The notes under the pieces are model-generated. The model was not told where the DNA came from, did not search any database, and saw only the letters and a program-made list of their open reading frames with translations. A stretch of DNA of 64,000 bases from Methylobacterium sp. CB376 (GTDB lineage Bacteria; Pseudomonadota; Alphaproteobacteria; Rhizobiales; Beijerinckiaceae), in contig NZ_CP121648.1 in NCBI RefSeq assembly GCF_029714205.1, positions 434,001 through 498,000 of the forward strand. The letters are read 5' to 3'. The position numbers and the translations under genes are program-made. Shown here piece by piece: positions 39,320 to 46,601 of this stretch (position 1 is the stretch's first letter; every line of letters starts with the position of its first letter).

Positions 39320-39346
39320 GGCCCGGTCTCGCGGCGAGACCGGGCC
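39320..39346 (+). terminator. Terminator after rne
   Basis: A perfect 12-bp stem (GGCCCGGTCTCG / CGAGACCGGGCC) with a 3-nt loop lies 34 bp past the rne stop and is followed by TCCTCGTTTCGAGG. It is a strong candidate for an intrinsic terminator. The remaining gap to 39669 holds no gene. Its last 170 bp is AT-richer and should contain the receptor 5 promoter. Confidence 0.7.
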
Positions 39347-39669
39347 TCCTCGTTTCGAGGCCGGCCCGGACCGGCCTCGCGGGGTCCGGGCCGCGGCCGG
39401 ATCGGCCGCTTCCTTTCGGAAGCACACGCCGATTCCCGTCGGAGTTGCGCTCTCCGCCGACTCGGCTCGACGCGCGCTCCAGGACATCGCAAGTTGAGTG
39501 TGTTTCCGGGTGATATTGTCCCATAGTGGACAGCGAAGCCGCCCGGTCGTCGTCGTGATTGGTATTTGTTTATGATGGCCGCACCTGTCGCGGGGGGAGC
39601 GGGACGTTATTAACGGTCCGTCAACTGACTTGCACGATAAAGGAGAAATCCAACCGCGAGCACCGCTTG

Positions 39670-41025
39670 ATGTTCCGCTCCCTGCGCTCCTCCCGCACTG
39701 CACCCGTGGCCACGATCGAGACCGCCGCGGCGGCTGAGGACCGGATCGCCGACCTGCTCGACCAAGCGATCGCCTCGGGCCAGATGACCGGCCTCGGCGG
39801 GAGGATCGGCGCGGCGCTCGCCCAGCTGGTCGCGCGCAGCCGGCGCAGCGCCGGCACCGATCTCGGGCTCAGCGCCCGCGTCTCGGCGGAAGCCTCTGAG
39901 GCCGGCACCATCCTGGTCTGGATGACGCACGACGCGTCCGAGATGGCGGCGCAGACCCGCTCGATGGCGTCGGCGGTCGAGGAGGTGGCGGCCTCCACGC
40001 GGGAATTGTGGAGCCGCTCGCAGGGCAGCGCCCAGCTCGCCGAGCAGGCGCGCGCGGGCATCGTCGGCTGCGCCTCCGACATGCAGGAGGCGACCCGCAC
40101 CATGGAGGTGATCGAGGCGGGTGCCGTGCAGATGGAGCAGAGGCTGCGGGGCTTCGAATCCGCGGCCCAGCAGATCCAGGAGATCGCGGGCGCCATCGAG
40201 GCGATCTCGAGCCAGACCAACCTGCTCGCCCTGAACGCGACGATCGAGGCGGCGCGGGCCGGCGAGGCCGGCAAGGGCTTCGCGGTGGTCGCCGCCGAGG
40301 TGAAGCAGCTCTCCGGCCAGACCGCGCGGGCGACCGACCAGATCCGCACGCGCCTCGCCGCCCTGCTGCAGGAACTCGCCGCCATGCAGGGCGCGGTGTC
40401 GGAGAGCCGTCAGGCGGTCGCGACCGGGACCGCCGCCGTGGGGCGCGTCGGCGCGCGGATCGTGGAGGAGGGCCAGACGGTGGCCCATTCCGCCGAGGGC
40501 ATCCGGGCGCTCGCCGACGTGCTCGGGCAGCAGCAGGCCGCCACGCAGGAAATCTCCGCGGGCGTGCAGCAGGTCGCCGCCAAGACCGAGAAGACCCGCC
40601 AGGAGATCGACGGGCTGATGAGCCAGCTCGCCCGGGCCGAAACGCTCGCGATCGAGACGCTGGACGGGTCCGCCGGCCGCGACATCGCGGGCTTCGGCTT
40701 CGTGCGCCTGCCCGCCGACCTCGCCGCCTGGAAGCGGCGCCTCGCCCTGGTGCTGATCGGCGCCCGCCCGGCGCGGCCCGAGGAGGCGGTCCTCGGCGCC
40801 GTCGACGTGCCGGCGCAGTGCGGGCTCCTCAAGGCCGACCCGGCCTATGCGGGGCTGCCCTTCGAGGCGATCCTGGCCTGCTCCAACGAGGCCCGCCGCC
40901 ACGCCGCCGAGGTGGTCGAGGGGGTCAGCGCCCAGAACTGGGACAAGGCGACGCCGGCCTTCCAGGCCTTCGAGCGCACGGTGCGCGCGCTCGCGGATCA
41001 CTGCCGGGCCGTCCTGCAGCGCTGA
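39670..41025 (+). CDS. Cytoplasmic methyl-accepting chemotaxis protein (receptor 5)
   Basis: This is a soluble chemoreceptor of about 451 aa with no membrane segment or HAMP domain. ATG at 39670 ([20 protein letters not shown]) is the likely start, although AGGAG at 39643 is 23 bases away, so the true start is not certain. A helical N-terminal region (to about 90) leads into the signalling coiled coil with tip [20 protein letters not shown] (about 180-200). A C-terminal domain of about 100 residues follows ([48 protein letters not shown]) that I do not recognise. Its His and Cys residues could bind a ligand or metal. It differs from the four membrane receptors in tip flanks and lacks their RAA tail. 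Confidence 0.87.
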   Translation: MFRSLRSSRTAPVATIETAAAAEDRIADLLDQAIASGQMTGLGGRIGAALAQLVARSRRSAGTDLGLSARVSAEASEAGTILVWMTHDASEMAAQTRSMASAVEEVAASTRELWSRSQGSAQLAEQARAGIVGCASDMQEATRTMEVIEAGAVQMEQRLRGFESAAQQIQEIAGAIEAISSQTNLLALNATIEAARAGEAGKGFAVVAAEVKQLSGQTARATDQIRTRLAALLQELAAMQGAVSESRQAVATGTAAVGRVGARIVEEGQTVAHSAEGIRALADVLGQQQAATQEISAGVQQVAAKTEKTRQEIDGLMSQLARAETLAIETLDGSAGRDIAGFGFVRLPADLAAWKRRLALVLIGARPARPEEAVLGAVDVPAQCGLLKADPAYAGLPFEAILACSNEARRHAAEVVEGVSAQNWDKATPAFQAFERTVRALADHCRAVLQR

Positions 41026-41060
41026 CCCGCGGCAGGCGCGGCCGGCGGGATGCGGGCCGC

Positions 41061-42008
41061 TCAGGCCGGCGCGGGCCGGGGCGCTGCCGGCCCGGCCGGG
41101 TCGCCCGCCTCGGCCGCCCCGTAGCGACGGTTGAGGCTGCTGGCGAGCTGGTCGGCGAACTTCGCCGCCGCCACCGGCAGCATGCGGCCGCGGAACTGCC
41201 CGAGGATCATCGCCATCGTGTCGAGGTCCCGGGCGTCGATCGGCCGGGCGCAGAGGCGCGGGTCGCGCGGGATCCCGCTCGGGACCTGGAAGCTCACCAC
41301 CTCCTCCCGCAGCACCAATTCGCGCAGGAATTCGAGCGAGCCCGATTCCATCGCGGGGGGCGGGGCGCCAGTCCGGGCGAGCGCCCGGTCGAGGTGGTGG
41401 CGCAGCGCCAGGGAGCGGTCCGGCAGGGCGAGCGGGTGGGCGAGGCAGTCGCGCAGCCGCACCGGCCCCGCCTCCCGGGCCAGCGCGTGCCCGGCGCGCA
41501 TCATGGCGCAGACCGGCTGGCGGCAGGCGAACAGCACCTGGAGATCCGACGAGGGCGGCGGCTGCAGCACCAGGGCGAGGTCCGCCTCGAAGGCGGCGAG
41601 GGCCGCCACCGCCTGGACGTGGTCGCGCACCTGGACCGTGAAGGTCACCTGCGGAAAGTGCCCCCGGTAGAGCTCCACCTCCTCCGGCACGACCTGGTTG
41701 ACGAAGGCTTGGCTGCAGGCGAGCGCGACGTGGCCGCGCCGCACCCCCGAGAGGTCGGCGATCTGGGAGCGCACCCGCTCCAGGTCGGCGAGCTGGTCGC
41801 GGATGTGGCGCACCAGCAGCTCGCCCGCCGCGTTGAGCCGCATGCCCTGGGCAAGCCGCTCGAAGATCGGAGTGCCGAGTTCGTATTCGAGTTCCTGCAC
41901 CTGCCGGGTCAGGGCCGAGGGCGCGATGTGCAGCACCTCGGCGGCGCGCCGGATCGAGCCGCTGCGCGCGATCTCCGCCACGTAGGACAAGCTGCGCAGG
42001 TGCTTCAT
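41061..42008 (-). CDS. LysR family transcriptional regulator (of the divergent ABC/hydrolase operon)
   Basis: This is a LysR-type regulator of 315 aa. The start at 42008 (MKHLRSLSYVAEIARSGSIR) is chosen because the winged HTH follows directly (AAEVLHIAPSALTRQVQELE). The effector domain (about 90-300) has the usual two-lobe pattern, with VALACSQAFVNQVVPEEVEL and VVSFQVPSGIPRDPRL. It is divergent from the ABC importer operon across 126 bp that holds a good LysR-type palindrome. It is therefore the likely activator of that operon, with a small imported molecule as inducer. The ligand cannot be read from the sequence. Confidence 0.93.
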   Translation of the reverse strand: MKHLRSLSYVAEIARSGSIRRAAEVLHIAPSALTRQVQELEYELGTPIFERLAQGMRLNAAGELLVRHIRDQLADLERVRSQIADLSGVRRGHVALACSQAFVNQVVPEEVELYRGHFPQVTFTVQVRDHVQAVAALAAFEADLALVLQPPPSSDLQVLFACRQPVCAMMRAGHALAREAGPVRLRDCLAHPLALPDRSLALRHHLDRALARTGAPPPAMESGSLEFLRELVLREEVVSFQVPSGIPRDPRLCARPIDARDLDTMAMILGQFRGRMLPVAAAKFADQLASSLNRRYGAAEAGDPAGPAAPRPAPA

Positions 42009-42037
42009 CGCCGTCCCCGCTCCCGAGGCGCCAGGGT

Positions 42038-42054
42038 GTTGCCGATAGCGCAAC
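42038..42054. promoter_or_regulatory. LysR-type binding site between the regulator and the ABC operon
   Basis: GTTGC-N7-GCAAC is a perfect interrupted palindrome containing the T-N11-A core typical of LysR sites. A further GCAAC half-site lies at 42082-42086, towards the operon, where an activation half-site would be expected. It is located in the divergent promoter region, 30 bp from the regulator start. Confidence 0.6.
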
Positions 42055-42134
42055 GGGTCAATCGAAAACCAGCACTCGCCCGCAACACCCGCGCGGAATA
42101 GCCTGGCCGCGTCTCAGGTTACCGGAATGCCGCC

Positions 42135-43082
42135 ATGATCCGCCGCCGTGACCTTCTGACCGGCCTCGCCGCCGGCCTGGTGCTCAGCCCCCTGCCCCTG
42201 CGCGCGCAGGCCCCGACCGTGATCCGCATGGGCTCGCTCAAGCTCATCCACTCGATCGCGCCCCACTTCTACGACCAGTTCACGCCGGCGGGCGTGCGGG
42301 TCGAGGTGGTGCCCTTCGAGAGCCCGACCGAGTGCAAGAACGCCGTCGTCACTAAGTCGGTGGATTTCGGCATGTTCGGCATCGCGGCGGCCACGCTCGG
42401 CGCCGCCGCGGGCGAGCCCCTCGTGGTGATCGCCTCCGCCTGCAACCGCGGCATGGCGATCATCGCGAGGAAGGAATCGGGCATCGCCGGCCTCAAGGAC
42501 CTCCGGGGCAAGCGGGTCGCGATCTGGCCGGGCTCGACGCAGGAGGTCTTCGTCCTGGAGCGCCTGCGCATGGAGGGCATGAGCGTGAAGGACATCACGC
42601 CCGTGCGGGTCTCGTTCAGCGAGATGCACATCGCGCTCGCGCGGGGCGACGTGGACGCCTACGTGGGCGCCGAGCCGGGCCCGGGCGTCAGCCTCTCGAC
42701 GGGGATCGGCAGCCTGGTCGAGTATCCCTACGGCACCGAGATGGGCGCCCTCAACATGGTGTTCGGGGCCCACCGCGACACGCTGGCGGAGAAGCCCGAC
42801 CTCGTGCGCACCATGCTCGACATCCACCGCAAGGGCACCGAATACGCCGCCAAGAACCGCGACGCCATGGTGGCGATGGCGGTGGCGAAGCTCGGCCAGA
42901 AGCGCGAGGCGATCGAGATCTCGGCCCCGAACGTCGAACTGACCTGGCAGCTCGGCGAGACCGAGGTGAAGCAGGCCCGGGCCTACGCCGAGCACATGCT
43001 GGTCCTGAAGCAGATCAAGCGCCTGCCCGATTTCGCGAGCTTCATCGACACCCGCTTCGTCAGCGCGATGAGGGCCGCGTGA
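42135..43082 (+). CDS. ABC transporter substrate-binding protein (SsuA/NrtA/ThiY type)
   Basis: This is a periplasmic binding protein of 315 aa. MIRRRDLLTGLAAGLVLSPL carries a twin-arginine leader (RRRDLL) with cleavage near AQA. The mature part has the NMT1/SsuA-like fold pattern: IRMGSLKLIHSIAPHFYDQF, KSVDFGMFGIAAATLG, LKDLRGKRVAIWPGSTQEVF, and ALARGDVDAYVGAEPGPGVS. This class binds alkanesulfonates, nitrate, taurine, pyrimidines or thiamine precursors. The actual ligand is unknown. The permease start overlaps its stop by four bases (GTGA), so the importer genes are coupled. Confidence 0.9.
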   Translation: MIRRRDLLTGLAAGLVLSPLPLRAQAPTVIRMGSLKLIHSIAPHFYDQFTPAGVRVEVVPFESPTECKNAVVTKSVDFGMFGIAAATLGAAAGEPLVVIASACNRGMAIIARKESGIAGLKDLRGKRVAIWPGSTQEVFVLERLRMEGMSVKDITPVRVSFSEMHIALARGDVDAYVGAEPGPGVSLSTGIGSLVEYPYGTEMGALNMVFGAHRDTLAEKPDLVRTMLDIHRKGTEYAAKNRDAMVAMAVAKLGQKREAIEISAPNVELTWQLGETEVKQARAYAEHMLVLKQIKRLPDFASFIDTRFVSAMRAA

Positions 43083-43936
43083 GCGCCGCCGACCTGACGC
43101 AGGCGCCGCCCGCCGCGGCGGGCGAGGCGCCGGTCGTCCCGCGGCGGGCGCCCGGCCTCGCGCGGCTGCGCGAGCCGCTCCTCGCCCTCGCCTTCCCGCT
43201 GGCGCTCGGCGCGGTCTGGCACCTCGCCACGGTCGGCCGGCCCTACAGCTTGATCCCGCCGCCGGGCGAGGTCTGGACGGAGCTGCGCGACCTCGCGGTC
43301 GGCGGCGTCAACGACGACGCCTTCAGCGGCACGCTCCTCACCCACCTCGCCGCCTCGGTGAGCCGGGTCCTCGGCGGCTTCGGCCTCGCGGTGCTGGCCG
43401 CCCTGCCGCTCGGCCTGCTCATCGGCCGGGTGCCCCTGGTGCGCCAGCTCCTCGACCCGACCTTCCAGATCCTGCGGCCGGTGCCGGTCACCGCGTGGCT
43501 GCCGCTCGCCATGATCCTGTTCGGCCTCGGTCCGCGCTCGGCCTGCTTCCTGGTCTTCCTCGGCGCCTTCTACCCGATCCTGGTCAACACGGTGTTCGGG
43601 GTGCGCTCGGTGGAGCCGCGGCTGTTCGAGGCCGCCGCCATGCTGGGCTGCCGCGGCTCGGCGCAGTTCACCCAGGTGGTGCTGCCGGCCGCCCTGCCGT
43701 CGATCTTCACCGGCCTCAGGCTCGGCCTCGGCTTCGCCTGGGTGGTGATCGTGGTCGGCGAGATGACCGGCGTGCCGACCGGCCTCGGCGCCATGATCAT
43801 GGAGGCGCGCCAGCTCTCCCGCACCGAGATCGTGATCTGCGGCATGGTGGTGATCGGGGTGGCGGGATTCGTCTCCGACCGGATCGTCACCCTGATCGGC
43901 CGCCGCCTCCTCGCCTGGAGCCCGACCCATGGCTGA
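43079..43936 (+). CDS. ABC transporter permease
   Basis: This is an inner-membrane permease of 285 aa in the SsuC/NrtB type. The start is GTG at 43079, overlapping the binding-protein stop. A 45-residue Pro/Ala-rich cytoplasmic N-terminus precedes six hydrophobic segments (LLALAFPLALGAVWHLATV; VSRVLGGFGLAVLAALPLGL; LPLAMILFGLGPRSACFLVF and others). The EAA loop that docks on the ATPase is clear: EAAAMLGCRGSAQFTQVVLP. The gene ends at 43936 within the first unit of a 16-bp repeat that separates it from the ATPase gene. Confidence 0.94.
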   Translation: MSAADLTQAPPAAAGEAPVVPRRAPGLARLREPLLALAFPLALGAVWHLATVGRPYSLIPPPGEVWTELRDLAVGGVNDDAFSGTLLTHLAASVSRVLGGFGLAVLAALPLGLLIGRVPLVRQLLDPTFQILRPVPVTAWLPLAMILFGLGPRSACFLVFLGAFYPILVNTVFGVRSVEPRLFEAAAMLGCRGSAQFTQVVLPAALPSIFTGLRLGLGFAWVVIVVGEMTGVPTGLGAMIMEARQLSRTEIVICGMVVIGVAGFVSDRIVTLIGRRLLAWSPTHG

Positions 43937-43973
43937 CCGAATCAATGGCTGACCGAACCAATGGCTGACCCGA
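43929..43973 (+). repeat. 16-bp repeat across the permease stop and ATPase start, making minicistrons
   Basis: ATGGCTGACCGAATCA (43929), ATGGCTGACCGAACCA (43945) and ATGGCTGACCCGACC (43961) follow one another. Each unit contains a start codon and, in another frame, a TGA. ATGs 1 and 2 open 7-codon frames (MADRING, MADRTNG) that stop inside the next unit, overlapping its ATG. Only the third ATG opens the ATPase. The permease stop lies in unit 1. Confidence 0.92.
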
Positions 43974-44740
43974 CCCTCCCGATCCTCGACATCCGCGGCG
44001 TCTCGAAGAGCTTCACGACCCAGGGACGGCGGGTCGACGCGCTCCGGGGCGCGAACCTCACGGTGCGGCGCGGCGAGTTCATCTGCCTGCTGGGCGCCTC
44101 GGGCTGCGGCAAGTCCACCCTGCTGCGGATCGTGGCGGGTTTCGAGGCCGCCAGCGAGGGCGAGGCCCTGATGTGGGGCAAGCCCATCGCCGGGCCGGAT
44201 CCGAGCCGCGGCATGGTGTTCCAGGATTACGGCCTCTTCCCCTGGCTGACCGTGCGCGAGAATATCGGCTTCGGGCCGAAATCCCGTGGCCGGCCCGCCG
44301 CGGAGGTGCGCGAGACCGCCGCCCGCTACATCGAGGTGGTCGGCCTGCAGCGCTTCGCCGACGCCTATCCGCACCAGCTCTCGGGCGGCATGAAGCAGCG
44401 CGTGGCGATCGCCCGCGTCCTCGCCAACGACGCCGAGATCGTGCTGATGGACGAGCCCTTCGGGGCGCTCGACGCCATGACCCGCGAGCGGCTGCAGGAC
44501 GAACTCCTCGACCTGTGGAGCCGCACCGGCCTGACCGTGCTGTTCGTGACCCACGCCATCGAGGAGGCGGTCTTCCTCGCCGACCGGGTGGTGATGATGT
44601 CGCCGGGCCCCGGCCGCATCGAGACGGTGCACGAGATCGCGCTGCCGCGCCGCCGGGACGTGTCGAGTCCCGCCTTCAACGACGTGCGCCGGATGCTGGC
44701 GGGCCAGCTCCACAGCCACCACGCCCGCAGGGCCGCGTGA
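43961..44740 (+). CDS. ABC transporter ATP-binding protein
   Basis: This is the ATPase of the importer (259 aa). All motifs are present: Walker A GASGCGKST, Q-loop VFQDYGLFPWLT, signature LSGGMKQRVAIAR, Walker B IVLMDEPFGALDAMT, and switch histidine VTHAIEEAV. The protein begins MADPTLPILDIRGVSKSFTT at 43961, the third of three repeated ATGs and the only one that reads through. Its stop overlaps the GTG of the deacetylase-like gene by four bases. The sequence belongs to the nitrate/sulfonate/taurine-type subfamily. Substrate assignment depends on the binding protein. Confidence 0.96.
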   Translation: MADPTLPILDIRGVSKSFTTQGRRVDALRGANLTVRRGEFICLLGASGCGKSTLLRIVAGFEAASEGEALMWGKPIAGPDPSRGMVFQDYGLFPWLTVRENIGFGPKSRGRPAAEVRETAARYIEVVGLQRFADAYPHQLSGGMKQRVAIARVLANDAEIVLMDEPFGALDAMTRERLQDELLDLWSRTGLTVLFVTHAIEEAVFLADRVVMMSPGPGRIETVHEIALPRRRDVSSPAFNDVRRMLAGQLHSHHARRAA

Positions 44741-45642
44741 GCGCGGATCCCCGCCGCCCGGAGCGCCGGCTCGCCTACCGGGCGGCGGTCGACCGGCCGC
44801 GCCTCGTCCTGCCCGGGGAGAAGCGCGTCGTCGTCTGGCCCGTGGTCAACGTCGAGCACTGGCTCATCGACAACCCCATGCCCCGGCAGGTGCTGGTGGC
44901 GCCGACCGCGGCGGCGCTGCTGCCCGACCTGCCGAACTGGGCCTGGCACGAATACGGGATGCGGGTCGGGTTCTGGCGCTTCCTCGACGCGTTCGCGCGC
45001 CGTGGCATCCGCCCGACCCTGTCGATCAACGGCTCGGTCTGCGAGGCCTATCCGCGCGTCGCGGCGGCTTCCCGCGACGCCGGCTGGGAGTTCATGGGCC
45101 ACGGCTTCCACCAAGTGCCGACGCAGCGGGTCGAGGACGAGCCCGCCATGATCGCCCGCACGGTCGAGGCGATCGCGCGCTTCGCCGGCGGCCCGCCGCT
45201 GGGCTGGCTCGGCCCCGGCCTGACCGAGACCCTGGACACGCCCGACCACCTCGCGGCGGCGGGCATCCGCTACGTCGGCGACTGGCCGATGGACGACCGG
45301 CCCTGCCGCCTGCGCACCCGCCACGGCCCCCTCGTCACCCTGCCCTACTCGGTCGAGCTGAACGACATCCCGGTCCTGGCGATCCAGCACCACGGGGCCG
45401 AGGAGTTCCTCGCGCGGGCCCTCGCGCAGGTCGAGCGGCTCGCGGCCGAGGCCGCGAGCGCGGGGCCGCTCGGGGGCGCCAAGGTGATGGGCTTCGCGAT
45501 CCACCCCTACATCACCGGCGTGCCCCACCGGATCGCCGTGGTGGAGCGGCTCCTCGACGCCCTCGCGGCCCGATCGGACGTGCTGTTCTGGCAGGGCCGG
45601 GATATTCTCGACTGGTATCTCGGGACGGGGGACGATGCCTGA
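44737..45642 (+). CDS. Polysaccharide deacetylase (NodB-fold, PuuE-like) family hydrolase
   Basis: The 301-aa protein starts with GTG at 44737, overlapping the ATPase stop (GTGA). The NodB-type barrel is indicated by GMRVGFWRFLDAFARRGIRP, TLSINGSVCEAYPRV, the metal-site-like histidines of EFMGHGFHQVPTQ, WLGPGLTETLDTPDHLA, and GFAIHPYITGVPHR. The pattern (GW.GP...T..T..HL...GI.Y..DW) resembles allantoinase PuuE rather than chitin deacetylases, so a small cyclic amide or amidated substrate is more likely than a polysaccharide. It has no signal peptide, so it acts in the cytosol on what the importer brings in. The substrate is inferred only as a class. Confidence 0.8.
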   Translation: MSADPRRPERRLAYRAAVDRPRLVLPGEKRVVVWPVVNVEHWLIDNPMPRQVLVAPTAAALLPDLPNWAWHEYGMRVGFWRFLDAFARRGIRPTLSINGSVCEAYPRVAAASRDAGWEFMGHGFHQVPTQRVEDEPAMIARTVEAIARFAGGPPLGWLGPGLTETLDTPDHLAAAGIRYVGDWPMDDRPCRLRTRHGPLVTLPYSVELNDIPVLAIQHHGAEEFLARALAQVERLAAEAASAGPLGGAKVMGFAIHPYITGVPHRIAVVERLLDALAARSDVLFWQGRDILDWYLGTGDDA

Positions 45643-46483
45643 CGCCGTGACTGAAGCCATGCCTGACGCCATGCCTGACGCTTGGCGAGCGATGGACCGC
45701 GCGGCCCTGAGCGCCGCCTACGACAATTCCGGCGCGGTGGCGGGCAGCGCCGCGATCGTGGCGGGCTGGCGGGAGCGCAGCGCCGCCCTCCGCCAGGCGC
45801 ATCCGGCGGAGCTCGACCTCGGCTACGGGGCCGAGGCGCGCCAGCGCCTCGACCTGTTCCGGTGCGGCGCCGCCGGGGCGCCGCTGCTGGCCTTCCTGCA
45901 CGGGGGCTACTGGCAGCGCAACGCCAAGGAGGGCTTCGCCTGCATGGCCGAGGGTCCCCTCGCCCGCGGCCTCGACGTGGCGCTGATCGGCTACACGCTG
46001 GCACCCGAGGCGAGCCTGACCCGCATCGCCGAGGAGGTCGGCGCGGCGCTCGCCGTCCTGCGTCGCCGCGAGGCCGGACGCCTCGTCGTCTCGGGCTGGT
46101 CGGCGGGCGGGCACCTCGCGGCGCTCGCCCTGACCCGCGGACAGGCCGACGCGGCGCTCGCGGTGAGCGGGATCTTCGACCTCGCGCCGATCCGCGGGAC
46201 GGCCCTGAACGACGCGCTGAACCTGAGCCCGGAGGAGGTGGAGGCGCTCTCGCCGATCCGCCACCTGCCGGCCGCGTCCGGCCCGCTCACCGTCGCCTAC
46301 GGGGCGGAGGAGCTGCCGGAGCTCCGCCGGCAATCGGAGACCTACGGGGCGGCCTGGCGCGCGGCCGGGCTGCCCGGCGCGCTGCGGCCCCTGCCCGGGC
46401 ACGACCATTTCTCGGTGCTGAGCGAGCTGATCCGCCCGGACGGGGCGCTGACCGAGGCGGCCGTGGCGCTCGCGCGGGGGTGA
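45635..46483 (+). CDS. Alpha/beta hydrolase (kynurenine formamidase-like)
   Basis: This is a cytosolic alpha/beta hydrolase of 282 aa. The oxyanion motif AFLHGGYWQRN and the nucleophile elbow VVSGWSAGGHLAAL resemble arylformamidase-type hydrolases; the catalytic His is probably in LPGHDHFSVL. It begins at 45635, overlapping the deacetylase-like stop by eight bases. The 12-base start sequence ATGCCTGACGCC recurs in frame at 45659 and 45671 (MPDA three times), so the true start could be any of the three. It is the last gene of the LysR-controlled importer operon. With the NodB-fold enzyme it probably hydrolyses the imported compound in two steps. Confidence 0.85.
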   Translation: MPDAVTEAMPDAMPDAWRAMDRAALSAAYDNSGAVAGSAAIVAGWRERSAALRQAHPAELDLGYGAEARQRLDLFRCGAAGAPLLAFLHGGYWQRNAKEGFACMAEGPLARGLDVALIGYTLAPEASLTRIAEEVGAALAVLRRREAGRLVVSGWSAGGHLAALALTRGQADAALAVSGIFDLAPIRGTALNDALNLSPEEVEALSPIRHLPAASGPLTVAYGAEELPELRRQSETYGAAWRAAGLPGALRPLPGHDHFSVLSELIRPDGALTEAAVALARG

Positions 46484-46601
46484 GCCGGGCGAACGGACCG
46501 ATGGCTCTCCAGCCTCTCCGACGAACCCGATCGATCGCGATCGAGGAACGGTCGGCCTTCCAGGCCCCGGCGCGCGGAGAGCCCCCGTCCCGCCAGCCCC
46601 C

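Noticed and set aside
39559..39669. N-terminal extension of receptor 5 from an upstream ATG at 39559
   Set aside because: The added 37 residues are not hydrophobic, have no receptor character and no ribosome site. The region is AT-rich and looks like promoter DNA.
35834..39703. A 1289-codon open frame antisense to rne
   Set aside because: It mirrors the repeats of RNase E, has no recognisable domain, and starts inside receptor 5. The plus-strand gene has clear catalytic motifs.
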